DNA of 9,657 nucleotides from JBEKZQ01 sp049509675 (lineage in GTDB: Bacteria > Planctomycetota > Planctomycetia > Pirellulales > Thermoguttaceae): assembly GCA_049509675.1 (NCBI GenBank), contig JBEKZQ010000372.1, positions 1 to 9,657 of the forward strand, given 5' to 3'. Position 1 is the stretch's first letter; each line of letters begins with the position of its first letter. The translations under genes and the position numbers were made by a program. Positions 1 through 7,627 of this stretch are shown piece by piece. Under the pieces are notes generated by a model, which was not told the DNA's origin, did not search any database, and was given only the letters and a program-made list of their open reading frames with translations.

Positions 1-3000
1 GCGGACCACCAGCGAAGAGTTCAGCGTGCTGATACGGCGGCGATCGGAGGTATGGTCCAGCGTGCAGTGGTCCACGGTGAGGTTCGAGCTGACCAGGCCG
101 ATCATGCCGTTGTCGGTCGCCGCATACTCGAGGATGGCGTAGCTGATGCGGTTGTTGGCCATCGTGTTGACGAACTGGATGCCGTTCCAGGTGCCGGCGC
201 CGGGCGTGCTGGTGAAGCGGATCTGCTGCGACGCCGTTCCCACGGCCACCAGGCCGCCGTCGATCGTGAGGCTGGCGCCGGCGTCGAAGAAGACCGTCGT
301 GCCGGCGAGGATGAAGAGGGTTGCCCCGGCGTCGACGATCACGGCCCCGGTAATATGATACGGGCTGGCGGCCGGATACATGAGCGTATCGGCGGTGATA
401 TGGCCGGCGGCAATCGTCCGCGTGGCGTAGCCGGCCGTGGCGTCGTAGGAGCGCGCGCCGACGTCGGCGCGGGTCGAGTCGGCATCGACCAAGGCCGCCG
501 GGTCGCCCGCGTCGATGCACGGCGAGGTGTTCTGCAGGCGGAAATCGCGGGAAACGCTGGCCGTCGGGTTGCCGTAATCGCTCCCCGCCACGTTGACCCA
601 CCGCGGATCCTGGTTGACAAGGTTGTCGTGGCTGCCGCCGTTGGTCCACGGCACGCCGACCGTCCCGATCAGGTCCGAGTAACTGATGTGGACGTCGTCC
701 GGGCTGTAGACGGGGGTGTCCACCGCGACCACCTGATATGCCTCGATGATCGAGTTGGTCACGTTGTAGATGATGCGGCCGCTGGCCACGCCGTACTTGT
801 TGCGGCTTTGGATGCCGATCCCGATGGGATTGTCGTTATAGATCGTGCAGTGGTCGATGTTCGTCGTGGCCGTCGTGCCGGCGGTGGTCTTGACCGAGAT
901 GGCCGCCTGGCTGCCGTCTTCCGGCTGGCGGGAATTGTCGACGAACAGGCTGCGCGTGACGGTGACCGTGCCGTCGTACTGGCTGATGCCTTTGTCGTGG
1001 GTATCGCGAATGATCATGTCGTCGACGAGGATGGTGGAGGCCATGTGGTCGATGCCGTCGTCGTCGGTTCCGGCGATGACGCCGCCCCGGATGGTAATGC
1101 TCTTGCTGCCGGCGTCCCACAGATAGATGCCGTCGGCGTCGTCGTTCCAGCGCATCTCTTCGATGAAGCTGTTGGTCAGCAAGAGGCCGGTGCCGGTGAT
1201 TTCCGGCCCCATCACGGCGCGTTCCCAGAGGTTGTGGGTGGCAGTGATGTCGCTGCCGGTGGCATACATGATCTTGCCGCCCACGTCGGTAACCGACACG
1301 TAGTTGAGCGTCAGCGACGTGTTTTGGGGGTACAAGGCCGGGCCGACCGATCCGCTGCCGGGGTGGCCGATGACCGGGGACGATCCGGCGTGCGTGATTT
1401 CCGTGTATTGCAGGAGCGAAGCGGCCGCGTTGGAGAAAACGATCTCGCCCCAGTACATGGTGGGATTGTAAGCCGTGATGGTCACCGGCTGGGCGGCGGT
1501 GCCCAACGATTGCAGGCTTCCCAGCACCTGGATGTCGGCGCCGGTGGTTCCTCCGCGGGCCACGCCGTCCAGCAGCACGAGCGTGTCGGGGTTGATCGTC
1601 AGCGTGCTGCCGCTGGGCACGGTCACGTCGGCGGTGACGTGGATGATGCCGCTCCAAGTCAAGTTGGCGCCGGAGAGCGTGCCGGAAAGCGTCGTCATCG
1701 ACTGCCCTTGCAGGCTCGTCAGCGTCTTAGTGGCGGTGCGCGTGAGGTTCCGCGAAGAATCGGTCCAGGTGGCCGTCAGGGTGAAGGTGCCGCTGCCGGT
1801 CACCGTGACCAAGGCGCTCCCCAGGCCGTTGTCGAACGGCACCTGGGTGGTGGAGAGCGTGATGGCCGGGTTGTCGACCGAGAGCGTGAAGAAGCCGTTC
1901 CAGATGTCACGGTCGACGCGCTGCTGATCGTCGGCGAGTTCGGCGCGGACAAGGATCGGCACGCCGGGCAGGTAGTTGTCGCGAACGGTGAGGTTGATGT
2001 GCGGATTGGCGGCCAGCCCGGGCGGATCGGCCAAGGCCGGCAACGGGTCGGCCGGCGCCGGGGTGGGATCGCACCAGATGTCGATCGTTCCCTCTTTCAG
2101 CTTGTTGCCCGTGCCGTCGGGGCCGTCGTAAGTGTCGACGGTCACGCGATTGATCCCTGGCGAGAGCGTGATCCCGGTCGTCGTGCTCGTGCTGGGCCGT
2201 GTGGCTTCGAGGATCATGTCGAAGCTCACGTCGCTGCTGACTCCGCTGTACTGATGCACCTCCACCGCCATGACGTTGGTGCCCGCTTCCAGGTAGCTCG
2301 GGTCGATGTTAAAGGTGCGGAAGGCGTTTTCGTCGGGTGTGTTGACCGAGGCCCAAGTGGTGTGGGTGATCGTGCCGCTGGGCATGTTGTCGCGGAGGAT
2401 CTCGACGCCGTTGAGGTAGACCACCGCGCCGTCGTCGCGGACCAACTGCAGCACCAGCCCGTTGTATTGCGAGGGGTCCGTCACCTCGAAAGAGCGGCGG
2501 AAATAGGTGGTGGCGTTTTTCTGCACGCCGGACGTGTTTGGATCGTTGTCGATGTAGCTGGTGACCGTGGCCTCGTCGCCGTCGCCGTAGCCGAGCTGCG
2601 AGGGGCCATGGTTCCAACTGCTGTCGCTAAAGCTGGGCGATATCCAGGCAGTTCCCTGGTCCTCGTCGTTGAGCCCGCCGCCGACGATGTCGCCGACCAG
2701 CCGCCAGGTGTTGGTGGCACTGTAGCTGGACCACGCCCCGGAGGCGGCAAAGAGCTCGAAACCCGCGTCGCCGGTGTTCTGGAAATAGACCAGCCGCAGG
2801 TTGTAGCTGCCCGCCCGGGTGAAATTGAACGTCTGGAGCGTGTCGGCGCCGGTGCGCAGGCCGTTGTAGGAGCAGGTGTAGGCCGGGTCGATGCCGTTGT
2901 CCAAGCTGAGGCTGAAGCCGTCGTCGGAATTGACGCCGAAGGTGTACTGGCCGGCCGAGGGGATGAAGAGGCGGTAATCGGCCTCGATGACGAAGTTGTT

Positions 3001-3300
3001 GACGGCACCGCTCTGGCCGGGGAACTGGTTGTTGATGCCGAAGTGTCCCGGGGCTCCCGTCCCCGTGGCATTGACCCTCACGGTCAACTGGGGGCGGTCG
3101 GCGATCGTGGCCAGTTCCCGCGAGCTGAAACGCACGCCGTCCGACCCGGTGGGCAGCAGCGCCCAACCGAAATTCTTCGTCGGGTCGGCCTGCCACGCCA
3201 CCAACGAGCTGGTCACGTCGATGGTCACGAAGATGCCGGAACTCGTAGGATGGAAGGTCGCGTCGTAGGCCGCGGCCGCCTCGACGCCGTTGGCGTCGAT
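1..3300 (-). CDS. Same giant secreted protein, C-terminal part: DNRLRE end, PA14-like, jelly-roll, Ig-like, beta-helix (3' end outside window)
   Basis: This minus frame has no stop in 1,100 codons from 3300 to position 1. It carries recognisable domains, unlike the overlapping Arg/His-rich frames. In order: 3300-3080 second half of DNRLRE (IDANGVEAAAAYDATF, GWALLPTGSDGVRFSS); ~3045-2735 PA14-like (DYRLFIPSAGQYTF, NSDDGFSLSLDN, FNFTRAGSYNLRLVYFQNTG); ~2705-2195 jelly-roll carbohydrate-binding-like (WISPSFSDSSWNHGPSQLGY, YFRRSFEV, DDGAVVYLNGVEILRDNM); ~2182-2065 a strand with SPGINRVTVDTYDGPDGTG; ~2010-1700 Ig-like (LPGVPILVRAEL, FDNGLGSALVTVTGSG); ~1690-1 right-handed beta-helix with repeated ITI/DGI turns and an SPCIDAGDP motif. 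It has no start of its own; it continues the CotH-containing reading frame after the shift at ~3302. PA14 and jelly-roll modules usually bind glycans, and beta-helices are common in surface adhesins and carbohydrate-active proteins. Confidence 0.87.
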   Translation of the reverse strand, partial: MDANGVEAAAAYDATFHPTSSGIFVTIDVTSSLVAWQADPTKNFGWALLPTGSDGVRFSSRELATIADRPQLTVRVNATGTGAPGHFGINNQFPGQSGAVNNFVIEADYRLFIPSAGQYTFGVNSDDGFSLSLDNGIDPAYTCSYNGLRTGADTLQTFNFTRAGSYNLRLVYFQNTGDAGFELFAASGAWSSYSATNTWRLVGDIVGGGLNDEDQGTAWISPSFSDSSWNHGPSQLGYGDGDEATVTSYIDNDPNTSGVQKNATTYFRRSFEVTDPSQYNGLVLQLVRDDGAVVYLNGVEILRDNMPSGTITHTTWASVNTPDENAFRTFNIDPSYLEAGTNVMAVEVHQYSGVSSDVSFDMILEATRPSTSTTTGITLSPGINRVTVDTYDGPDGTGNKLKEGTIDIWCDPTPAPADPLPALADPPGLAANPHINLTVRDNYLPGVPILVRAELADDQQRVDRDIWNGFFTLSVDNPAITLSTTQVPFDNGLGSALVTVTGSGTFTLTATWTDSSRNLTRTATKTLTSLQGQSMTTLSGTLSGANLTWSGIIHVTADVTVPSGSTLTINPDTLVLLDGVARGGTTGADIQVLGSLQSLGTAAQPVTITAYNPTMYWGEIVFSNAAASLLQYTEITHAGSSPVIGHPGSGSVGPALYPQNTSLTLNYVSVTDVGGKIMYATGSDITATHNLWERAVMGPEITGTGLLLTNSFIEEMRWNDDADGIYLWDAGSKSITIRGGVIAGTDDDGIDHMASTILVDDMIIRDTHDKGISQYDGTVTVTRSLFVDNSRQPEDGSQAAISVKTTAGTTATTNIDHCTIYNDNPIGIGIQSRNKYGVASGRIIYNVTNSIIEAYQVVAVDTPVYSPDDVHISYSDLIGTVGVPWTNGGSHDNLVNQDPRWVNVAGSDYGNPTASVSRDFRLQNTSPCIDAGDPAALVDADSTRADVGARSYDATAGYATRTIAAGHITADTLMYPAASPYHITGAVIVDAGATLFILAGTTVFFDAGASLTIDGGLVAVGTASQQIRFTSTPGAGTWNGIQFVNTMANNRISYAILEYAATDNGMIGLVSSNLTVDHCTLDHTSDRRRISTLNSSLVVR

Positions 3301-3847
3301 CCGTGTCGCTCTCGTTCCAGGGCTGCAACATGCGATGCAGTTCGACGAGGTCGCCCAAATCGGTGACGTACAGCGTGAGCGTGGCGCTGGCGATCTGATC
3401 GGTGGACTGGATCTGGCCGCTGCCGGTGCCGAAGATGTTGTTGAACTGCAGCAGGCCGTCGCTGGCATAGCTTGTCCATAGCCCATCGACGCGCAGATCC
3501 GTGGCCGTGGCGTAGCTGGTGCTGGGCGTGTCGCCGGCCAGTTCCGTATCCACCGTGCCGCTGTAGCCGTTGACGCCGTCCTGGAAGGCGAGCTGCGTTC
3601 CGCCGCTGGCGGCGGCGCCGCTGTTGAGATAGTCGAGCACCGCGGGCCGGGTCCCTTGCGTGTTCTCCTGCCACTCGCCGGAACGGTCCGCCGAATTGCT
3701 GATGACGTTCTCGGCGTCGGCCAGGCTGGTGACGGGGATCGTGGCCTGGTAGCCGGTGACGTTGAATCCCTGAGCAGCGTAGTAATTCCAGTCGTCGCCG
3801 CTCTTGAGCAAGTAGTCGGTGGCGCCGGGCGTCGAGCCGCCGCCGGA
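2182..3847 (-). other. Putative ~1.67-kb domain block (DNRLRE + PA14-like + jelly-roll) nested in a post-CotH Ig-like module
   Basis: After CotH the protein reads VLVDGQLASWNSITGAWSLN and then SGGGSTPG, a Gly/Ser linker. Three unrelated domains later it reads RPSTSTTT, a Thr/Ser linker, then GITLSPGINRVTVDTYDGPD. In related CotH proteins I recall, 'NG-x-x-ASW-x-x-x-x-G-x-W-x-x' is followed directly by 'L-x-PG-INRV'. The two halves flank the block, which suggests insertion into a beta-hairpin loop. Boundaries are approximate and the comparison is from memory, not an alignment. Confidence 0.55.
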
Positions 3848-6800
3848 GTTGAGGCTCCAGGCGCCCGTAATGCTGTTCCACGAGGCCAGTTGGCCGTCGA
3901 CGAGCACGGAGTTCGTCGTGGCCGGATCGGCCGTGCCCGTCAGGCCGACGCTGGTCGCCGAAGTATGGGGGTAACCGTTCTGGGTGGCCAATCCACTGCT
4001 GATCGTGAATCCCGGCTGCGGGATCTGCGCGAGCACGTTGGCCACGCGGGTCACCATGAAGGCCTTGACTGCGGCGACGTCGGAGGCGGTGGCCCAGGAG
4101 CCCAACATTTGGTCCACCAGCGGGTTGAAGTTCTGCGGTGCGAAGACTGTGCTGCAGAGGTCCTTGAGTTGGGCGTAATAGATACCCACCAGGGTCTGGT
4201 TCGTCAGGAGCCGATCGAGCCCGGGGATGTTGGTGTAACCGGCGAAGATGCCGGAGGTGGCCGAGCCGCCCCAGAGCGTGGTGAGCGTGTCCATGTCCCA
4301 GGGCACCAGTTGGAAGCGCGTGTCCTGCACGCCGCGATAGAGCCCGAAATCGTCGCCCACGCCGGTCGGCAGCCCGCCCTCTTCATCGCCCAAGAGCGTG
4401 TCGACCGCCAGGTAGCGGAACCACTCCTGGACGTTGATCACCTGGCTCACTTCCTGCACGAAGCTTGCGTCGGACGTGTTGTTGAGCACGTCGAGCATGT
4501 GGATCAGGTCGGAAAAGTCGTCGTCCGACTTGTTGTTCTGCTTCAGATAGCAGTCGCGGTAGGCGTCCGCGCTGCTGCCTTCCCACCGCAGGTTGCCCTG
4601 GTCGTAGGTGACCGGGGGATCGGTGTAATGGACGACGTACATGTTGCCGTCGGGGTCCGTAGGGAAGGCGCGGGCGACGAAGTCGCTGTCGTACTCCTCT
4701 TTCTTGTCGTAGGTGCCGTACATGCGGTTGTCGGTGACGGCCAGATTGACGCCGTCGACGCGGTTCTGCACCGGCGCCTCGTCGGGGGCGGCCAGGCCCG
4801 CCGCCTGCCACATGGCGCTCCCCAGGACCTGGGAGGCGGAGTTGTTGTAGTTGATGGCGATGCTCGTCCGTCCCTCCCAGGTGTGGTCGTTGGGGATGTC
4901 CACCTTGTAGTTGTTGGCGTTGGTGCCGCTATAGCACATGCGGGTGCCGTGGCCGCGATTGCGGATGCTCGCCTGATAAATCAAAGCCATGCCCGAGCCG
5001 TCGACGGTAACGAACGTGCCGTTCATGGCGGCATCGGAGAGGTCGTCGGTGCTGTGCGAGCCGATATAGAGCAGTTCGTCGCGGTCGGCGGCCTTCATGA
5101 TCAGACGGTAGACCGGCTCGCTGCCGGGCGTCCAGGCAACCGTGGGATCGTAGGTGTTGTCGACCTGGTAGAGGAGGTTGGCGGTCAGGGCGGTCGTCCC
5201 GTTGGTGTACACCGCGGCGGGGGTGGCCTGGCCGGTGAGGCCGGGGGTAGCCGGCCACAGACGGACGTGACCGCCAGCATCCACGGCGCGGACGTAGAAC
5301 TCCACGATCGTGTTGTTCGCCTCCGCGGGCAGCGTCGCGCCATACAGGCCGTCGCCGGCCAGCCCGTCGCCATGCGCTCCGTCATCGTACATCGCAACCG
5401 ACGTGAAGCTGGTCGTGCCGTCCAGCCGGTAATACACCGCCGCCGCAATGCCAGTGGTCAGCTCGTCGCTGATCTGCGCGGTCACCGTCACGGTATCGGT
5501 CGAGCGGGGAATGATGGGATAATGGGTCACGTCCTCGATGATCGGGGCGATGTCGGTAGCGGCGACCGAGTTGGCCGCGCCGGGCGTGCCGCCGTCCACC
5601 GTGCTGGCCGCCCAGTTCTCGCCGCCGGTGTTCGACATCCCCGCATTGATCAACTCCAGCGACTTGCCGTTGCCGTTCGCCCCGGAGTACCAGTCCCAAC
5701 CGTAGTGGCCGTGGTCCTTGATCTGGGCCACAATCGTTCCCGTGGCCGGCGTGACCGGACTGCCGGATATCGTGTAGGTGAACGTGTCCCGCGTAATCGT
5801 GCTGCCGCTGAGCGAGAATTCGCCGTTGTACTCCGGCTGGTTGGCGCCGGCAATGCGGATCGTGTCGTTGGTGGTGAAGCCGTGGTACGGCAGGGTCACG
5901 GTGACGGTCGTGCCGCTGCGGGTAATGCTGGTGACCGGCTGCTCGCCTCGGGTCCGCTGGGCCCAGTCGCCCTCGCTGGCATAGGTCACCTTGTTGACCT
6001 GGTCGCCTGCACTATTGGACAAGGTGATCGACTCGCTGTTGTTGCTCAGCTTTGGTGTCCAAGCGGCAACGACGTTGGTCACCGTCGGGTACTTCTGGCG
6101 GAAGGCCACCTCGTCGGCGGCCACCACCAGGTAGCCTTGGCCGGCGATCGTCACGTCGGGGAAATTCTGCGACGCCTTCTGGGCCAGGATGGCCGTGCCC
6201 GTAGCCCCTGTGCCCGCCGGGCTCGGAAGCGTGTAGTCGAAGGTGTTGGCCGTCACGTTGGAAATGGTGAACACGCCGTTGTAGGCGTCCTGGTCCGCCC
6301 CGCTGATGAGAATCGTGTCGCCGCTGACGAAGCCGTGGTTCGGCAGCGTCACCGTGGCCGTGTAATCATCGGTCATAATGCTGGTGACTACCTGGGGGCC
6401 TTTCTGGGCCGTGATCGTGCCGGTGGCAGGCGTCGTCGGCGAACCGGAAACCGTGAAGCTGAAACCGCTGGCCGTCGCGCTGGTAACCGTGAACACGCCG
6501 TCGTATTGCGATTGGTTCGCGCCGATGATCAGTACCGAATCGCCTTCCGCGTAACCGCTGTTGTTAATGGCAGCCGTGGCGGTGGCGCCCACACGGGTTA
6601 TCTGCGTGATGGTGTTGATCGGATTGAGCGCGAACCACCACTTGTCCAGTTGCCAACCTTCCAAGCTGGTCGCCGTGCTGCTGCGGTTATAAAGCTCGAC
6701 GTAGTCCTGCGTCGGGTTCTCGGCCACGTAGCCGGCGCCGCCCGGGTTGCCGCGCGCCGTGTTGTACATGATCTCGTTCACGATGATCGGCTGCGGGCTG

Positions 6801-7417
6801 CCGCTGACGCTGTTGCCGTTGGGAAGGCCGGGCGTGGACTGAAAGAAGAAGCCCTCCTGCGTCCCGTCGGTGGTCCATCCGTAGGAGATGTCGGCCATCT
6901 GCTGCGGATAGGTCGGGGCGTAGGAGCTGGATACGGTAACGCCGTCGGGCTTGGTGAGGCCGAGATACGCCGGCTCTTCGCTGAGCTTGAAGCTGGTGCT
7001 GAATGCTTGCCCCATGACCTTGTGGCTGGTGCCGGTGGCCCACACCACGAGATAGCCGCCCGGGGCCAAGGGGATATCGATGCCGCCGGTGGGGTCGGGA
7101 AATTGCCACTTCGTGTTGGTGCTCGCGTTGTCGCTCAGGTACCAGCCGTCCAGCGCCACGGTCTCGAGCGTCGGATTGTGGATCTCGATCCAATCCGATT
7201 TCGCTCCCCAGGGATCCAGCGTCTTGGTGTTCTTCGCCATGAACTCGCTGATCAGCAGCGGTCCGCTGTCGAGAACCAACCGGGCCTCGAGGAATTCAAA
7301 GCGGAGGTTGCGCCGCGACGAGTTTCGGCAGGCCGCCGATGGTGTCACAACGGGCGTCGGCGCACGGCGTGCGAGAGAGAGTCGTTGCCTGCGATGTTTC
7401 TTGTGTCGAGTCGACAT
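2627..7417 (-). CDS. Giant secreted lamin-tail/CotH kinase-like protein, N-terminal part (frame lost at ~3302)
   Basis: Only 3302-7417 is meaningful; the frame then runs as Arg/Pro-rich noise to a stop at 2627. I chose the ATG at 7417: GGAGGG lies 7 nt upstream, whereas the in-frame GTG at 7492 has no such site. Residues from that ATG: 1-35 basic; 36-51 RNLRFEFLEARLVLDS, resembling the planctomycete LEPR-XLL N-terminal motif; ~53-180 lamin-tail domain 1 (LLISEFMAKN, DWIEIHNP, LAPGGYLVVWA); ~210-615 lamin-tail domain 2 (IIVNEIMYN, DYVELYNRS, IAGQGYLVVAAD, GKSLELINAGMSN), split by three ~70-residue repeats; ~623-738 Ig-like; ~745-1132 CotH kinase-like (MYGTYDKKEEYDSDF, GDDFGLYRG, LVPWDMDTL); ~1170-1189 start of an Ig-like strand pair; from ~1197 DNRLRE. 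CotH is an atypical secreted protein kinase family; activity here is inferred from family only. The product is probably extracellular. Domain calls are firm; substrate and role are unknown. Confidence 0.88.
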   Translation of the reverse strand: MSTRHKKHRRQRLSLARRAPTPVVTPSAACRNSSRRNLRFEFLEARLVLDSGPLLISEFMAKNTKTLDPWGAKSDWIEIHNPTLETVALDGWYLSDNASTNTKWQFPDPTGGIDIPLAPGGYLVVWATGTSHKVMGQAFSTSFKLSEEPAYLGLTKPDGVTVSSSYAPTYPQQMADISYGWTTDGTQEGFFFQSTPGLPNGNSVSGSPQPIIVNEIMYNTARGNPGGAGYVAENPTQDYVELYNRSSTATSLEGWQLDKWWFALNPINTITQITRVGATATAAINNSGYAEGDSVLIIGANQSQYDGVFTVTSATASGFSFTVSGSPTTPATGTITAQKGPQVVTSIMTDDYTATVTLPNHGFVSGDTILISGADQDAYNGVFTISNVTANTFDYTLPSPAGTGATGTAILAQKASQNFPDVTIAGQGYLVVAADEVAFRQKYPTVTNVVAAWTPKLSNNSESITLSNSAGDQVNKVTYASEGDWAQRTRGEQPVTSITRSGTTVTVTLPYHGFTTNDTIRIAGANQPEYNGEFSLSGSTITRDTFTYTISGSPVTPATGTIVAQIKDHGHYGWDWYSGANGNGKSLELINAGMSNTGGENWAASTVDGGTPGAANSVAATDIAPIIEDVTHYPIIPRSTDTVTVTAQISDELTTGIAAAVYYRLDGTTSFTSVAMYDDGAHGDGLAGDGLYGATLPAEANNTIVEFYVRAVDAGGHVRLWPATPGLTGQATPAAVYTNGTTALTANLLYQVDNTYDPTVAWTPGSEPVYRLIMKAADRDELLYIGSHSTDDLSDAAMNGTFVTVDGSGMALIYQASIRNRGHGTRMCYSGTNANNYKVDIPNDHTWEGRTSIAINYNNSASQVLGSAMWQAAGLAAPDEAPVQNRVDGVNLAVTDNRMYGTYDKKEEYDSDFVARAFPTDPDGNMYVVHYTDPPVTYDQGNLRWEGSSADAYRDCYLKQNNKSDDDFSDLIHMLDVLNNTSDASFVQEVSQVINVQEWFRYLAVDTLLGDEEGGLPTGVGDDFGLYRGVQDTRFQLVPWDMDTLTTLWGGSATSGIFAGYTNIPGLDRLLTNQTLVGIYYAQLKDLCSTVFAPQNFNPLVDQMLGSWATASDVAAVKAFMVTRVANVLAQIPQPGFTISSGLATQNGYPHTSATSVGLTGTADPATTNSVLVDGQLASWNSITGAWSLNSGGGSTPGATDYLLKSGDDWNYYAAQGFNVTGYQATIPVTSLADAENVISNSADRSGEWQENTQGTRPAVLDYLNSGAAASGGTQLAFQDGVNGYSGTVDTELAGDTPSTSYATATDLRVDGLWTSYASDGLLQFNNIFGTGSGQIQSTDQIASATLTLYVTDLGDLVELHRMLQPWNESDTDRRQRRRGGRGLRRDLPSYEFRHLRDHRRDQLVGGVAGRPDEEFRLGAAAHRVGRRAFQLAGTGHDRRPPPVDREGQCHGDGSPGTLRHQQPVPRPERCRQQLRHRGRLPPLHPLGRPVHLRRQFRRRLQPQLGQRHRPGLHLLLQRPAHRRRHAPDVQFHPGGQLQPAAGLFPEHRRRGFRALCRLRGVVQLQCHQHLAAGRRHRRRRAQRRGPGNCLDIAQL
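3295..3304 (-). other. Frameshift site inside the DNRLRE domain
   Basis: On the minus strand the coding sequence reads ...N-E-S-D-T (ACG at 3304-3302) and then makes sense only in another frame beginning I-D-A-N-G-V-E (ATC at 3300-3298). Restoring two bases, ACG-TGG-ATC-GAC, gives T-W-I-D, and Trp fits the usual 'W-E-x-x-x-T-W' core of DNRLRE domains. One extra base would also reconcile the frames but leaves no Trp. I see no slippery homopolymer or stem at the site that would suggest programmed shifting. It could be a sequencing or assembly error or a real mutation. Confidence 0.85.
5720..5938 (-). repeat. Domain repeat copy 3 inserted at a second point of lamin-tail domain 2
   Basis: This unit reads VTSITRSGTTVTVTLPYHGF, IRIAGANQPEYNGEFSLSG, FTYTISGSPVTPATGTIVAQ. 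It separates 'EGDWAQRTRGE' from 'DHGHYGWDWYSGANGNGKS', which normally run together in planctomycete lamin-tail proteins. Copies 1-2 and 3 therefore occupy two different loops of one domain. Confidence 0.8.
6179..6391 (-). repeat. Domain repeat copy 2, tandem with copy 1
   Basis: This unit reads VTSIMTDDYTATVTLPNHGF, GDTILISGADQDAYNGVFTI, TFDYTLPSPAGTGATGTAIL. It follows copy 1 after a three-residue linker (PQV) and ends just before the lamin-tail sequence resumes at SQNFPDVTIAGQGYLVV. It matches copy 3 more closely (VTLP-x-HGF, YNG-x-F) than copy 1, whose first half is the most diverged. Confidence 0.8.
6401..6601 (-). repeat. Domain repeat copy 1 inserted in lamin-tail domain 2
   Basis: It encodes a ~67-residue unit: ITRVGATATA, EGDSVLIIGANQSQYDGVF, then FSFTVSGSPTTPATGTITAQ. 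The shared pattern with the two other copies is a 'GD-x-I/V-x-I-x-GA-x-Q-x-x-Y-x-G-x-F' core and a 'TGT-x-x-AQ' end. It sits between 'SLEGWQLD' and 'FPDVTIAGQGYLVV', which are adjacent elements of a normal lamin-tail fold. The pattern loosely recalls the FCCH-type beta barrel, but that is a guess. Confidence 0.8.
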
Positions 7418-7424
7418 GCGCGAT

Positions 7425-7430
7425 CCCTCC
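7425..7430 (-). promoter_or_regulatory. Ribosome binding site of the giant protein gene
   Basis: GGAGGG on the minus strand lies 7 nt before the ATG at 7417. It decides that start over the in-frame GTG at 7492, which has no purine-rich site before it. Confidence 0.75.
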
Positions 7431-7587
7431 GACAATGGCCGTACCGCCGAAAAGCCCGCGGGGCACGCTGCTCGAACGCCCATACTGGCCACGTAAGAAC
7501 CGCAGCGCGCAACATAAATGCGTCAAATGAGCGTATTAGATGCCCCCATATCGTGGCCCGCAGAACTCCTCCGTTCCGAGAACGCTG

Positions 7588-7616
7588 ATTATACCGTTTC
7601 AGTTGGAGTTTAGTAA
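7588..7616 (-). promoter_or_regulatory. Sigma-70-type promoter of the giant protein gene
   Basis: On the minus strand a perfect TATAAT (7593-7588) is preceded by a 17-nt spacer and TTACTA (7616-7611), which matches only three of six -35 consensus bases. The local sequence is clearly more AT-rich than the genes. Transcription would start near 7581, giving a 5' leader of about 165 nt before the ATG at 7417. The weak -35 box may mean an activator is needed. Confidence 0.55.
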
Positions 7617-7627
7617 GCGATTTTCCA

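Noticed and set aside
836..1657. Minus-strand frame of 273 codons, rich in Arg and His
   Set aside because: It overlaps the beta-helix-coding frame, and its Arg/His/Pro-rich composition is typical of a shifted frame of GC-rich coding DNA.
2481..3071. Minus-strand frame of 196 codons, Ser/Thr/Pro-rich
   Set aside because: It is a shifted frame over the PA14-like and jelly-roll domains, which read cleanly in the frame open from 3300 to 1.
52..3366. Plus-strand open frame of 1,104 codons, antisense to the C-terminal half of the giant gene
   Set aside because: It is in exact codon register with the minus-strand gene, so its stops would be sense TTA, CTA or TCA codons, which this GC-rich gene does not use. 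The translation is Ala/Val/Asp/Arg/Gly-rich and has no recognisable domain.
3656..7588. Plus-strand open frame of 1,310 codons, antisense to the N-terminal part
   Set aside because: It is the same in-register shadow, with biased composition and no domains. It even runs over the promoter region of the real gene.
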